Of a stretch of DNA of 64,000 nt, positions 1-7,638 are shown in pieces; the stretch's first letter is position 1; each line of letters starts with the position of its first letter. The stretch is from Akkermansiaceae bacterium. GTDB taxonomy: Bacteria; Verrucomicrobiota; Verrucomicrobiia; Verrucomicrobiales; Akkermansiaceae. The stretch spans positions 1 through 64,000 of the forward strand of contig JAPKDJ010000001.1 in NCBI GenBank assembly GCA_026421245.1, read 5' to 3'. The position numbers were made by a program, and so were the translations under genes. The notes below the pieces were generated by a model. That model was given only the letters and a program-made list of their open reading frames with translations, had not been told where the DNA came from and did not search any database.

Positions 1-1
1 T

Positions 2-169
2 GACAATGTTGTGCCTTTGAAAGCCTCGTCCCTCATGGTCGAGGCCTTAAAAAAAGCGGGCGCCACCGTGAAGCTTCGCGAGTATCCGGGAGTGGGGCAT
101 GATTCATGGACGGCGACTTATCGTGACCCCGAGGTCTGGAAATGGCTCTTTTCGAAGAGGTCGGAGTAG
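2..169 (+). CDS. C-terminal end of an alpha/beta-hydrolase-like protein (partial)
   Basis: Only the last 55 codons are in the window, read from base 2 to a TAG at 167-169. The piece begins DNVVP, has a helix resembling 'SLMVEALKKAG', then 'YPGVGHDSW' and ends 'WKWLFSKRSE'. This order of an aspartate loop, a helix and a late histidine loop (GHDSW) matches the end of the dienelactone hydrolase / prolyl oligopeptidase / esterase fold, where that Asp and His complete the catalytic triad. The nucleophile region lies outside the window, so the substrate cannot be named. It is followed by about 70 bases before nrnA on the same strand. The family call is moderately sure; the specific enzyme is unknown. 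Confidence 0.6.
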   Translation, partial: DNVVPLKASSLMVEALKKAGATVKLREYPGVGHDSWTATYRDPEVWKWLFSKRSE

Positions 170-240
170 CGCGGAAGCTCTTTCTTTCGATCAATACTTG
201 ATCACTTGCACTACGTGGGGAAAATGCCGTCCCCGTCGCC

Positions 241-1236
241 ATGTCCGAAAACACTCCCTTTGCCAAAATCGGTGAAGCTTTTGAAGCTCACCAGTCCTTC
301 GCTGTCGTCAGTCACGTTCGTCCTGACGGTGATGCGATTGGTTCGATTCTAGCCCTTGGGCATGCTCTGGAGCAGATGGGGAAATCTGTTCGTTATCTTA
401 ACAACGATGGGTGTCCCGAGAGTCTCGCTTTTCTCCCAGGATCAGAGAAAGTGGAGGTGTCTTCCGAAGCAAAGAATGTCGATGTCGAAGTCGCAATTAC
501 CTTAGACACTGCCGCGCATGCTCGGCTAGGTGAGGGCAGTTTGCAAGCGATCAAGGATGCCAAGATGACGATCAACATCGACCATCACATTTCGAATCCC
601 GGTTACGGAGATTTGAACTATATCGATTCTGACAGTCCGGCGACGGGACAGATTATCTACGATCTCCTGACTACTCTCGATATGCCGATTTCGGAGATTA
701 CCCGCGATTCCATCTATGTGGCGGTATCGACTGATACCGGCTCATTTCAATATCCCGGAACTACTCAGAGGACTTATGAAATGGCTGCCGATTTGGTCGC
801 GCGAGGTTTGAACGTCGGTGAAATTAACCAGCTCACATACGACAATCAACCTTATCGGAGAGTTGAATTGATGCGTGCGCTTTTGAATACCTTGGATCGT
901 AGTGAAGACGGTCGTCTGGTGTGGTGGGACTTGCGAATGGCGACCAAAGAGGAACTCGGGCTCATCGATGACGATACCGAGGGAATGATCGACTTTATCC
1001 GTGCGGTTCAAGGAGTGGTGGTGGCGGTCTTTTTTGAAGATTTGGATGGAGGAAAGATCCGTGTTTCGATGCGTTCCAAAGATCGTCGCATAAACGCGAG
1101 CGAGATTTGCGGAATCTTTGGTGGCGGTGGCCACGCCCTTGCTGCGGGAATTCGAATGGCCGGTCCGCTGGAGTCTGCACGGGAGAAGGTGCTCGCTGAG
1201 ATTCACTTGGCAATTGAGAGGGAAGGACTTTCGTAA
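241..1236 (+). CDS. nrnA: DHH-family phosphoesterase, NrnA-like oligoribonuclease / pAp phosphatase
   Basis: A 331-residue cytoplasmic protein with the full DHH/DHHA1 plan. The metal site shows as SHVRPDGDA (residues 24-32) and IDHH (113-116), with STDTGSF in the middle. The DHHA1 substrate domain ends in GGGGHALAAG (294-303), the hallmark of this family. NrnA enzymes degrade 2-5 nt RNA ends and remove the 3' phosphate from pAp. The length is close to the usual 310-340. It lies 15 bases upstream of truB on the same strand, the neighbour often seen in bacteria where rbfA, nrnA and truB travel together, so the two are probably co-transcribed. The ATG at 241 places the DGD motif at the normal distance from the N-terminus. 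Confidence 0.93.
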   Translation: MSENTPFAKIGEAFEAHQSFAVVSHVRPDGDAIGSILALGHALEQMGKSVRYLNNDGCPESLAFLPGSEKVEVSSEAKNVDVEVAITLDTAAHARLGEGSLQAIKDAKMTINIDHHISNPGYGDLNYIDSDSPATGQIIYDLLTTLDMPISEITRDSIYVAVSTDTGSFQYPGTTQRTYEMAADLVARGLNVGEINQLTYDNQPYRRVELMRALLNTLDRSEDGRLVWWDLRMATKEELGLIDDDTEGMIDFIRAVQGVVVAVFFEDLDGGKIRVSMRSKDRRINASEICGIFGGGGHALAAGIRMAGPLESAREKVLAEIHLAIEREGLS

Positions 1237-1251
1237 TTATATATTTTTAAA

Positions 1252-1977
1252 ATGCAAAATCCGAACGACCTGCCCAGCGGAGTGCTCTTGATCGACAAGG
1301 CTCCGGGAATGACCTCGCACGACGTGGTTGCGATTGCCCGCCGCCAACTCAACATGAAGAAAATCGGCCATTGTGGCACGCTTGACCCGATGGCGACAGG
1401 GCTTCTCATGTTAGTGATCAATCGAGCGACGAAGATTCAGGATCTTCTCATGAGTGAGGATAAGACCTATACCGGAACGATCACTCTCGGCTCGACAACA
1501 TCGACCCAAGACAAGGAGGGGGAAATTGAGGAGGAAAAGGATGTTCCTGAACTCAGTGAGGAAGAGATCAGAGCAGCCTTTGACGCCCACAAGGGAGACT
1601 TTGAACAAATTCCGCCGATGGTTTCGGCTATTAAAAAGGATGGCGTTCCTCTTTACAAACTTGCTCGCAAGGGCTTGGTGGTGGAGCGGAAGCCCCGCCC
1701 GGTCTCTGTCAGGGACTATCGGCTTGACCGTATTGAGCTACCTGAAATCGACTTTGCTGTCGATTGCACCAAAGGTTTCTACGTGCGGACATACGCCCAC
1801 GACATTGGCCAAAAACTTGGTTGCGGAGCCCACCTCAGCACCTTACGCCGGACGAGATCTGGTAAGTTCACTCTGGAGAGGGCGGTTCCCGTAGATGTTC
1901 TCAAAAAGGCAAGCCGCGAGGATCTCGTGAATTCCTTTGTGAGCTTGGCTGAAATTTCCCTGATGCGTGGAGCCTGA
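1252..1977 (+). CDS. truB: tRNA pseudouridine(55) synthase
   Basis: A 241-residue protein that makes pseudouridine 55 in the T loop of tRNAs. The N-terminus has GVLLIDKAPGMTSHD, and the catalytic loop HCGTLDPMATG (40-50) carries the nucleophilic aspartate at residue 45. Further diagnostic blocks are TKGFYVRTYAHDIG and GAHLSTLRRTRSGKF. The length fits the shorter bacterial TruB form with little of the C-terminal PUA extension. It starts at an ATG just after an AT-rich spacer downstream of nrnA and ends 38 bases before lspA, so the three genes may share a transcript. Confidence 0.95.
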   Translation: MQNPNDLPSGVLLIDKAPGMTSHDVVAIARRQLNMKKIGHCGTLDPMATGLLMLVINRATKIQDLLMSEDKTYTGTITLGSTTSTQDKEGEIEEEKDVPELSEEEIRAAFDAHKGDFEQIPPMVSAIKKDGVPLYKLARKGLVVERKPRPVSVRDYRLDRIELPEIDFAVDCTKGFYVRTYAHDIGQKLGCGAHLSTLRRTRSGKFTLERAVPVDVLKKASREDLVNSFVSLAEISLMRGA

Positions 1978-2015
1978 TCTGTGCCATTTGTTTATCGCCC
2001 TTTCGGAAGTTCCCA

Positions 2016-2609
2016 ATGAACCGTCTGCCTAAGATTTTTCTCATTTTGAGTCTGCCTCTCTTTGTGCTCGATCAGATCACAAAGTGGTGGGTGGTTTTTA
2101 AGTTTCACGAGCCCTTGTCCTCGGATTTTCACACGCCGGATCCTCCGGTTGAGATGATCGAGGGCTTTCTTTGGTGGTGGCGGATCCACAACCAAGGGGC
2201 GGCTTTTGGGATGGGAAACGGAACGACCTGGGCGCCCATTGTGTTCTTATTCGTGCTCATTACAGCGTTAGCTATAATCACGATTTTTTGGAGGAAAGGG
2301 GCGTTTGCCAATGCCCCGGCCAAGCTTGCTGCTGCTCTTTTGGTGGCCGGAGTGTGTGGAAACCTTACCGACCGTTTGTTGCAGGGATTCTGGTTGGAGC
2401 AGCATGAGAATAAGACCTTCATGACCCGTCTCTCAAAAGGATACGTGGTCGATTTTATTCGGGTAAAGCTTCCGGGTTACGAGAAAGTTTCACCGAGGAG
2501 CGGAGGATTTTTCCCGACTTTCAACGTCGCGGATTCATGTATTTCGATTGCGGCTGTATTGCTCTTTGTCTCGGCGTTCCGCCCTGAAAATAATAAGAAG
2601 GAGGAGTGA
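2016..2609 (+). CDS. lspA: Lipoprotein signal peptidase (signal peptidase II)
   Basis: A 197-residue inner-membrane aspartic protease that cleaves prolipoprotein signal peptides ahead of the lipidated cysteine. The catalytic aspartates are in GNLTDR (D119) and FNVADS (D173), and the conserved NQGAAFG block is at 59-65. Hydrophobic segments occur around residues 7-18, 72-92, 102-118 and 175-192, giving the expected four helices. The region between the two aspartates (about 125-168) is longer than in E. coli LspA and holds charged residues, a periplasmic insertion of unknown effect. Downstream lies a 340-base stretch with no intact gene. Confidence 0.95.
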   Translation: MNRLPKIFLILSLPLFVLDQITKWWVVFKFHEPLSSDFHTPDPPVEMIEGFLWWWRIHNQGAAFGMGNGTTWAPIVFLFVLITALAIITIFWRKGAFANAPAKLAAALLVAGVCGNLTDRLLQGFWLEQHENKTFMTRLSKGYVVDFIRVKLPGYEKVSPRSGGFFPTFNVADSCISIAAVLLFVSAFRPENNKKEE

Positions 2610-2619
2610 TGAAGGAGAC

Positions 2620-2945
2620 GTTCTAGATTAGCTGGATGTTGGCTGGTGCTAGTCCTGTTCGGGGCAAGGTCCCCGACTTTGGCAGATGAGGTGGAGTTGG
2701 GGAGCCGCCGGCCAATCACGTGAGGGATCGAGATAGCCTATTTCGAAACATCTCGGAGGTTGAGAGGAGATATCCCGCGCTCTGACGTCGGTGGATGAGG
2801 AGTAGGGGATGAAAGTTTATTGGGTCATCCACTCTGATCTCATTGGGGGAAATCCGGTCCCTCCTACCATGCGGTGTCAGAACGCTTGGTTGGGGGAGGA
2901 GAACGAGCGCTTAGATTTTGTGATTCGCGCGACCGGCGGAGGGAA
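2620..2945 (+). pseudogene. Possible decayed remnant of a secreted protein between lspA and the DUF2062 gene
   Basis: No intact gene occupies this interval. In the frame read as AGA CGT TCT AGA from about base 2619 there is a positively charged stretch followed by 'LAGCWLVLVLFGA' and 'LADEVELG', which looks like a signal peptide. There is no in-frame start, and TGA codons cut the frame soon after. A separate 61-codon open frame (2809-2994) begins MKVYWVIHSD and runs into the opposite gene. The pieces may be an old secreted gene now in several frames, but the evidence is only the look of the translation. No terminator or RNA gene was seen here. Confidence 0.25.
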
Positions 2946-2947
2946 AA

Positions 2948-3562
2948 TCAGTTTGATTGATTTTGGGATTCCTCCTTCTTCTGACGGGCGATGACTTTTG
3001 CCTTTGCCCTTTGGTAGCGGGTTTTTGGCAGGATTTTTGGCATCGTGGCTGAGAAAAGGTAGACGACGGGAAAGGCGAGGAGGAAGAGAAGGATTCCCAT
3101 CATGAGGAATCCGGTGATGAAGCTCCCCGCATTCAATTTTTCGAATTCAATTCCCATGATCGCAGGGGGCTTTCCCTCAAGATTTGAGAAGAATGGAATC
3201 CGGGGAAATTTTAATTTCTCATGCAGAATTTTTCCAAACAACTCTTGTTGTCGCATAATGAAGAGCTGGGTGGCTGGGTTGGTAACCCAGCAGGCTGCTA
3301 TAGCGATGGTAACATTTGCTCTGATTTTCATCGCACTCAGGGCGGCAAGAATCATCTGGCCAGGGATGGGAAGCATGGCGACGAAGAGCCCTATACCAAG
3401 TCCCGATGCCACTGATTCACGACAGGGATACCAGAGTTCACGGTTGAAAATTGGGGAGAGAAATTTTCGGAGCCATGGATGGCGTTTCAACCTCGGGCTT
3501 CGGAGAAGTCGGTAAGAGCGCCGGACAAGTCGGAGATAACGTCTTTTTAATTCCGGGGCCAT
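2948..3562 (-). CDS. DUF2062 membrane protein
   Basis: A 204-residue protein from the ATG at 3562; an upstream in-frame TTG at 3583 is less likely. The recognisable core is 'SVASGLGIGLFVAMLPIPGQ' followed by 'CWVTNPATQ', the conserved pattern of DUF2062, a small membrane domain found alone or fused to glycosyltransferases. Hydrophobic stretches lie in the SVASGLGIG..ILAAL region and near the C-terminus ('GFLMMGILLFLLAFPVVYLF'). Basic tails flank both ends. It is the last gene of a minus-strand run that includes the RluA-type synthase 55 bases upstream. The molecular role of the family is not established. Confidence 0.8.
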   Translation of the reverse strand: MAPELKRRYLRLVRRSYRLLRSPRLKRHPWLRKFLSPIFNRELWYPCRESVASGLGIGLFVAMLPIPGQMILAALSAMKIRANVTIAIAACWVTNPATQLFIMRQQELFGKILHEKLKFPRIPFFSNLEGKPPAIMGIEFEKLNAGSFITGFLMMGILLFLLAFPVVYLFSATMPKILPKTRYQRAKAKVIARQKKEESQNQSN

Positions 3563-3617
3563 GGGAGTTTCACTGCGACACAAAGAGAATTGTCTGGGGC
3601 AACAAGATTTTCAAGTC

Positions 3618-4583
3618 TTACCAAAGGGCGTCGAATTTCTTGTAGTCTTGAATCAAACGAACTTGGTTGAGACGCTCTGTCACCTTATCGGTCCAAGGGA
3701 GAAATTCATTAGGAATTTGTGCCTCTTGCTGGATCCATTGACTGGTCAAAGGGTGGGTGATTCCAAGGCGCCAAGCATGGAGCATCAGTCGGCCGGTGGA
3801 GACAGGTTGCCGGTTCGGTTTGCTGTAGAGGGGATCGCCGAGAAGAGGGTGTCCCAGAAAGCGGTTGTGGACGCGTATCTGATGGGTCCGACCAGTGTGC
3901 AAAGCACAAAGAACCAGAGAGGTTCCATCGTCAGCAGTGTGAAGCAGGTGGAGGTCGGTGATTGCTTGTTTTCCCGCTCCAGGGTTGCAGACATCCATTC
4001 GCTGGCGGTGCACGGGGTGACGGGCGATGTTGTTTGAAACAGTTTGGTGGGTTTCTTTGGGAAGAGATTGGGTGACAGCGAGGTAAAGTTTGGCTGTTGT
4101 TCGGTCGGCAAACTGTCCGACCAGATTTTTTAGGGCGGTGTTTGTTTTCGCTGCTACAATGCAACCTGAAGTGTCTTTATCGAGCCGGTGAACGATTCCG
4201 GGTCGGCCTTCCCCTCCTTCCGATGCGAGCTTTCCGGCACAGTGATGAAGGAGGGCGTTGACGAGGGTTCCGTTGGCATTCCCGGCGGCCGGATGAACGA
4301 CCATGCCGTGGGCTTTGTTCAGGAAGATGATTTCATCATCTTCGTAGAGGACAGAAAGCGGGAGGTCTTCGGCATCCGGTTCAACGTTAGATTTTTCGGG
4401 GATCGAGACTGTGATGAGGTCACCCTTTTTGAGCGAGGCTCGAGCCTTGACTAACTTGTCGTTGAGGAGAATGTGGCCGCCTTTTATCAGGTTCTGGATT
4501 TGCGAGCGGGAGAGCCCAGAAAGTCTTCCCGCAAGGAAGGCATCGAGTCGTTGAGCGGTGGCTTCTGAGAAAGTGAGGATCAC
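3618..4583 (-). CDS. RluA-family 23S rRNA pseudouridine synthase (RluD-like)
   Basis: A 321-residue enzyme. The start is set at a GTG at 4583 because the longer open frame to 4730 reads antisense through the upstream gene and begins with a non-family serine-rich stretch. The chosen start lies 10 bases after the neighbour's stop. An S4-like RNA-binding segment comes first (QRLDAFLAG, SRSQIQNLIKGGHILLN), then the catalytic domain with 'GIVHRLDKDTSG', whose aspartate is the nucleophile, and 'LCALHTGRTHQIRVH'. The S4 domain plus length suits RluC/RluD enzymes acting on 23S rRNA, but the modified position cannot be read from sequence. Confidence 0.9.
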   Translation of the reverse strand: MILTFSEATAQRLDAFLAGRLSGLSRSQIQNLIKGGHILLNDKLVKARASLKKGDLITVSIPEKSNVEPDAEDLPLSVLYEDDEIIFLNKAHGMVVHPAAGNANGTLVNALLHHCAGKLASEGGEGRPGIVHRLDKDTSGCIVAAKTNTALKNLVGQFADRTTAKLYLAVTQSLPKETHQTVSNNIARHPVHRQRMDVCNPGAGKQAITDLHLLHTADDGTSLVLCALHTGRTHQIRVHNRFLGHPLLGDPLYSKPNRQPVSTGRLMLHAWRLGITHPLTSQWIQQEAQIPNEFLPWTDKVTERLNQVRLIQDYKKFDALW

Positions 4584-4593
4584 GGATGTCGGA

Positions 4594-5202
4594 CTACCCC
4601 CGGAAGAGGATGAGAAGGCCGACAAAAAGGCAGCCGGCGAGGTTTGCCACAAGATCCCAGCAGGTGTTGATGTATCCCCCGATATTTGTTTCGGGCAGGC
4701 TGATGACGGCGATGAATTCGATGATCTCATTGAGAGCGCCCAAGCCCATGCCTGTAAAAACGCAGAGGAAGATCATGCCCATTGAAGGATAGAGCTTTCG
4801 CCCCAGTCGCTGTTGGATACTGGCTCGAAGAGCTTCCCAGGTCAGCCAGGTACAGCTACCGAATCCAAAGGCATGGACAACGTGATCATACTTCAACCAG
4901 TGGCCGATGACCAACCATGAGTAGAGGGTCTGCTGGTCACCATCATAGGCCCCCTCCACTGGAATTCGGACGAGAACACCGGCGAGATGTATGGCACCCC
5001 AAAGTGTGAGGCACCAGAGAAGGGATTTTGAAAAATTCACCCGGCTATGCATAAAGGCCACAACTCCTGCGATTATGAAGAAGAAGGGAATGTAGATTTT
5101 CAAAAACTGCCAGTTTTGCTGGGTGATGGCAGCGCTGATGGCAGCAACAAGATAGAAGGCTGCGACGAGAATAACCGAACGGGGGAAACGTGCTTTCTTC
5201 AT
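4594..5202 (-). CDS. DUF2238 / YjdF-like inner-membrane protein
   Basis: A 202-residue protein with about six hydrophobic segments. A conserved acidic-histidine region 'KYDHVVHAFGFG' sits mid-protein and 'GALNEIIEF' is followed by 'NTCWDLVANLAGC' near the end. This H-then-E-then-D arrangement inside membrane helices resembles the YjdF/DUF2238 family; the VanZ family is an alternative with similar topology. The function is not known. It lies between the methyltransferase (54 bases upstream) and the pseudouridine synthase (10 bases downstream), so co-transcription is likely without implying a shared pathway. Confidence 0.6.
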   Translation of the reverse strand: MKKARFPRSVILVAAFYLVAAISAAITQQNWQFLKIYIPFFFIIAGVVAFMHSRVNFSKSLLWCLTLWGAIHLAGVLVRIPVEGAYDGDQQTLYSWLVIGHWLKYDHVVHAFGFGSCTWLTWEALRASIQQRLGRKLYPSMGMIFLCVFTGMGLGALNEIIEFIAVISLPETNIGGYINTCWDLVANLAGCLFVGLLILFRG

Positions 5203-5256
5203 GGGCGTTTCGGATTCTAGGGAAAAGTGGCAGGAATCGCGAGATGAAAGCGAGAT

Positions 5257-6033
5257 CTACTTTTCGAAGGATACGATGTGGTATTGGAGGTCGCCGGTTT
5301 GGTAGGCGAGGCGAAGGAGGGGGAAGGTCCAGAGCAGGGAGGGGCGCTTGATGAGTTGTGTGAGCAGGACGGGGAGGAGATTCGGGCGGCGAACGGGGAG
5401 CGAGAGGGATTTCAGGAAAAGATGCGACCACGTGGGCGCTGTTTTTTGGGAAAGATCGTGGGAGTTGGATTCCTTCAGGCCGTAGTGTCGGGCTTTGGCA
5501 GTGAGAGATGCGAAAGATCGCCAGTGGGGAAGGTCTCCGCTTTTTGCAAGATGGCGGAGGAAGGGGCGTTTGCCGTTGTCTGAGAACCAGTCGGCAATGA
5601 CGATTTGGGCGCCGGGTTTGAGGGCAGGGACGGTGTGGGCAAGGAAGGAATCGAAAGAAAGAAAATGAGAGAGGCTTTCGACTGCGATGGCCCCGTCGAG
5701 AGATTGAGGGGTGAGGGGTTGCGCAAGCCAGTCGCCTGTGAGAATTGAGAGAGACGGGTGAGGTTTGATCAAGTTGGCTTGGGTTTTGGAAGCGGTGCTG
5801 GCTACGATCTCGGTATTAAAATCGTTGATGAGCCGGTGGGCGAGGGTTCCATAGCCGCAGCCGATGTCAGCAATTCTTCCTCGAGGCTGAAGGAGATCGA
5901 TGGCCAGGTTGATGAGATTGTCCCGGGCTTGTTGGGGGGATTCCTTTCCTGTGTCCCAAAGTCCATGATGAAGGGAGGTTCCCCAGATTTCCCGGTAGAG
6001 GGGATCGAGGTCATCGTAAAGACGGGATGGCAT
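5257..6033 (-). CDS. Class I SAM-dependent methyltransferase
   Basis: A 258-residue cytoplasmic protein. It opens 'YDDLDPLYREIWG..LHHGLWDTG', like sterol/tocopherol and cyclopropane-fatty-acid-type methyltransferases. The SAM-binding motif I is 'IADIGCGYGTLAHRL' at about 53-67, a GDW acidic loop follows, and 'AIAVESLSHF' fills the motif around the catalytic cleft. The natural substrate is not evident; small lipid or quinone-like substrates are common in related proteins. It starts 3 bases after the stop of the NosR-like gene, so it is surely in the same transcript, which leaves open a role in modifying a redox cofactor. Confidence 0.8.
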   Translation of the reverse strand: MPSRLYDDLDPLYREIWGTSLHHGLWDTGKESPQQARDNLINLAIDLLQPRGRIADIGCGYGTLAHRLINDFNTEIVASTASKTQANLIKPHPSLSILTGDWLAQPLTPQSLDGAIAVESLSHFLSFDSFLAHTVPALKPGAQIVIADWFSDNGKRPFLRHLAKSGDLPHWRSFASLTAKARHYGLKESNSHDLSQKTAPTWSHLFLKSLSLPVRRPNLLPVLLTQLIKRPSLLWTFPLLRLAYQTGDLQYHIVSFEK

Positions 6034-6036
6034 CAG

Positions 6037-7638
6037 CTAGAACAGGTAGGCAAGAAGGCAGAGGAGGCTGGCGATAAAGTCGCGAAGGCTCAAGCGGTTG
6101 GTGCCTGATGACCTGCGGAGGTATTTAAAGAGCGCTCCGGTTGGGCAACCGTATTTGCAGTAGGCGAGGGGGCTGAAAACCGAGGCGATCAAGCCAAGGA
6201 TGGCGATCATGATGGTGGCAAGGCCAGCGGAGCGCCAGAGCCAGGCGTCGAAGCCCTCCCAGTCGGCCAGATTCCACGAGGAACCGAGGATGACTGAGGC
6301 GACAAGGATGACGAGAAGAAGAGACGGAAGGTGAGTGAGGATGTGGTGGACCTTTGGAGGGGTTTTGAACGGTTTGACCGGAAGCTTGCCAAGCCAGCGT
6401 TGGAGAAAGCCGTGGGGACAGAGCTGGTGACAGTAAAGTTGGTGGCCGGAGGACCAGGGGATGAGAAGGGCTGCCGCCGCGAGGAAGATGAGTCCCCAGG
6501 AATCCAATAAAGGGAGCCCATGGCGGGCCCAGCCGAGGAGAAGGGCTTGGGAGAGGATGTCGCCGAGAATGAGGCCGAGTAGGACGACGACGGTGAGTTG
6601 CCAAAGAATACGTGCGAGAGGGTTACCGCGGATTTTGGTAAAGGAAAAAAAGAAGGCGCCGAGGGTGAGGGTGACAAGTGCGAGATTACGCCAGGGGATT
6701 TTCATCGAAGCGGATGAGCGGTCGGACTCGAATCTGGCGAGGCGGCGACCGACGCTTTCGGCAATGGCCCAGGAGGTATGGGTGGCTCCGCTCACGCCTT
6801 CGATTTCGGATTGATTGACAGCAAGGATCTCGTCGATGGTCAATCTATTGTAGAGTTCAAGAAAGTCGGAGTCATCGAGAATACGTTCGTAGTATTCTTC
6901 GTTGTCGTAGCTTTTGCGGAAGCGGAGCCGGGTCACTTTTGTTGCGGTATTATCCAGAACAATGAGAATATCGGTTGGCCCTTGATATCCGTGAAAATAT
7001 TCCTGCGTTGGAGCGGTGCGCAAAGCGTGGCCAATCACAGAGCCCGAGTCGTCTTTCATGATTTTGACACCGGGCAAGTCGGGGTGATCTACGATGGAAT
7101 TCGCTTCGGGAAGCTCGGCGAGAAGGATGGAGGTGGGGAATAGTTTTGAGGTTGTGAGTCCACCAAGTCTTTCGATGATGCTTCGAGTGATCGCAGAACT
7201 GGTCAAAGTGGATCCCGAGACAGCATCGATCTCGGGGGTTCCCGGCGCGCCTAGACTGAGCCCAAGGTGAGCATTCCAAAACGGCTCATTTTCTTTGACA
7301 GAAACAACATGGTCGGAAGTGTCGGCAGAGTGGATGATCCTAGCGTCAGCCAGCTTGCCGGTGCGGTCGAGAGCAAGGGCGAGGTTGGTGGGGCCGGAAT
7401 ATCCTTTGATGTGGTCGCTGTCGGGGGAGGTGGTAAGAAAGAAGCCGAGAAATTTGTCTTCTGAGTTGAAGATTTGATCACCTTCGATGCGGGTTCCATT
7501 GGGGAAAAGAAGGCGAAAATCACCCTGCGGGGGCGGGGATTCCGCCTTGTCAAAAATGAGCCAGGCGATGGTTGCGATGACAGCGAGGCGATAGAGCCGA
7601 ACCCAAAGATGTTTCGGTTTCGGCATGGTTGAATTCAC
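6037..7638 (-). CDS. NosR-like membrane protein with two covalent-flavin (FMN_bind) domains
   Basis: A 533-residue membrane protein. After an N-terminal helix (about 11-28) come two FMN-binding domains ending in the flavin-attachment motifs SGST (141-144) and SGAT (283-286), where FMN is attached through the Thr by ApbE in known relatives. The second half has about five membrane helices (320-533) and two CxxxCP motifs, CHQLCP (403-408) and CKYGCP (494-499), as in NosR/NapH proteins. The usual C-terminal ferredoxin domain is absent. The GTG at 7638 overlaps the preceding stop by four bases (GTGA); an ATG at 7626 is the alternative start. Inferred role: passing electrons across the membrane to the secreted FAD enzyme encoded just upstream. 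Confidence 0.85.
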   Translation of the reverse strand: MNSTMPKPKHLWVRLYRLAVIATIAWLIFDKAESPPPQGDFRLLFPNGTRIEGDQIFNSEDKFLGFFLTTSPDSDHIKGYSGPTNLALALDRTGKLADARIIHSADTSDHVVSVKENEPFWNAHLGLSLGAPGTPEIDAVSGSTLTSSAITRSIIERLGGLTTSKLFPTSILLAELPEANSIVDHPDLPGVKIMKDDSGSVIGHALRTAPTQEYFHGYQGPTDILIVLDNTATKVTRLRFRKSYDNEEYYERILDDSDFLELYNRLTIDEILAVNQSEIEGVSGATHTSWAIAESVGRRLARFESDRSSASMKIPWRNLALVTLTLGAFFFSFTKIRGNPLARILWQLTVVVLLGLILGDILSQALLLGWARHGLPLLDSWGLIFLAAAALLIPWSSGHQLYCHQLCPHGFLQRWLGKLPVKPFKTPPKVHHILTHLPSLLLVILVASVILGSSWNLADWEGFDAWLWRSAGLATIMIAILGLIASVFSPLAYCKYGCPTGALFKYLRRSSGTNRLSLRDFIASLLCLLAYLF

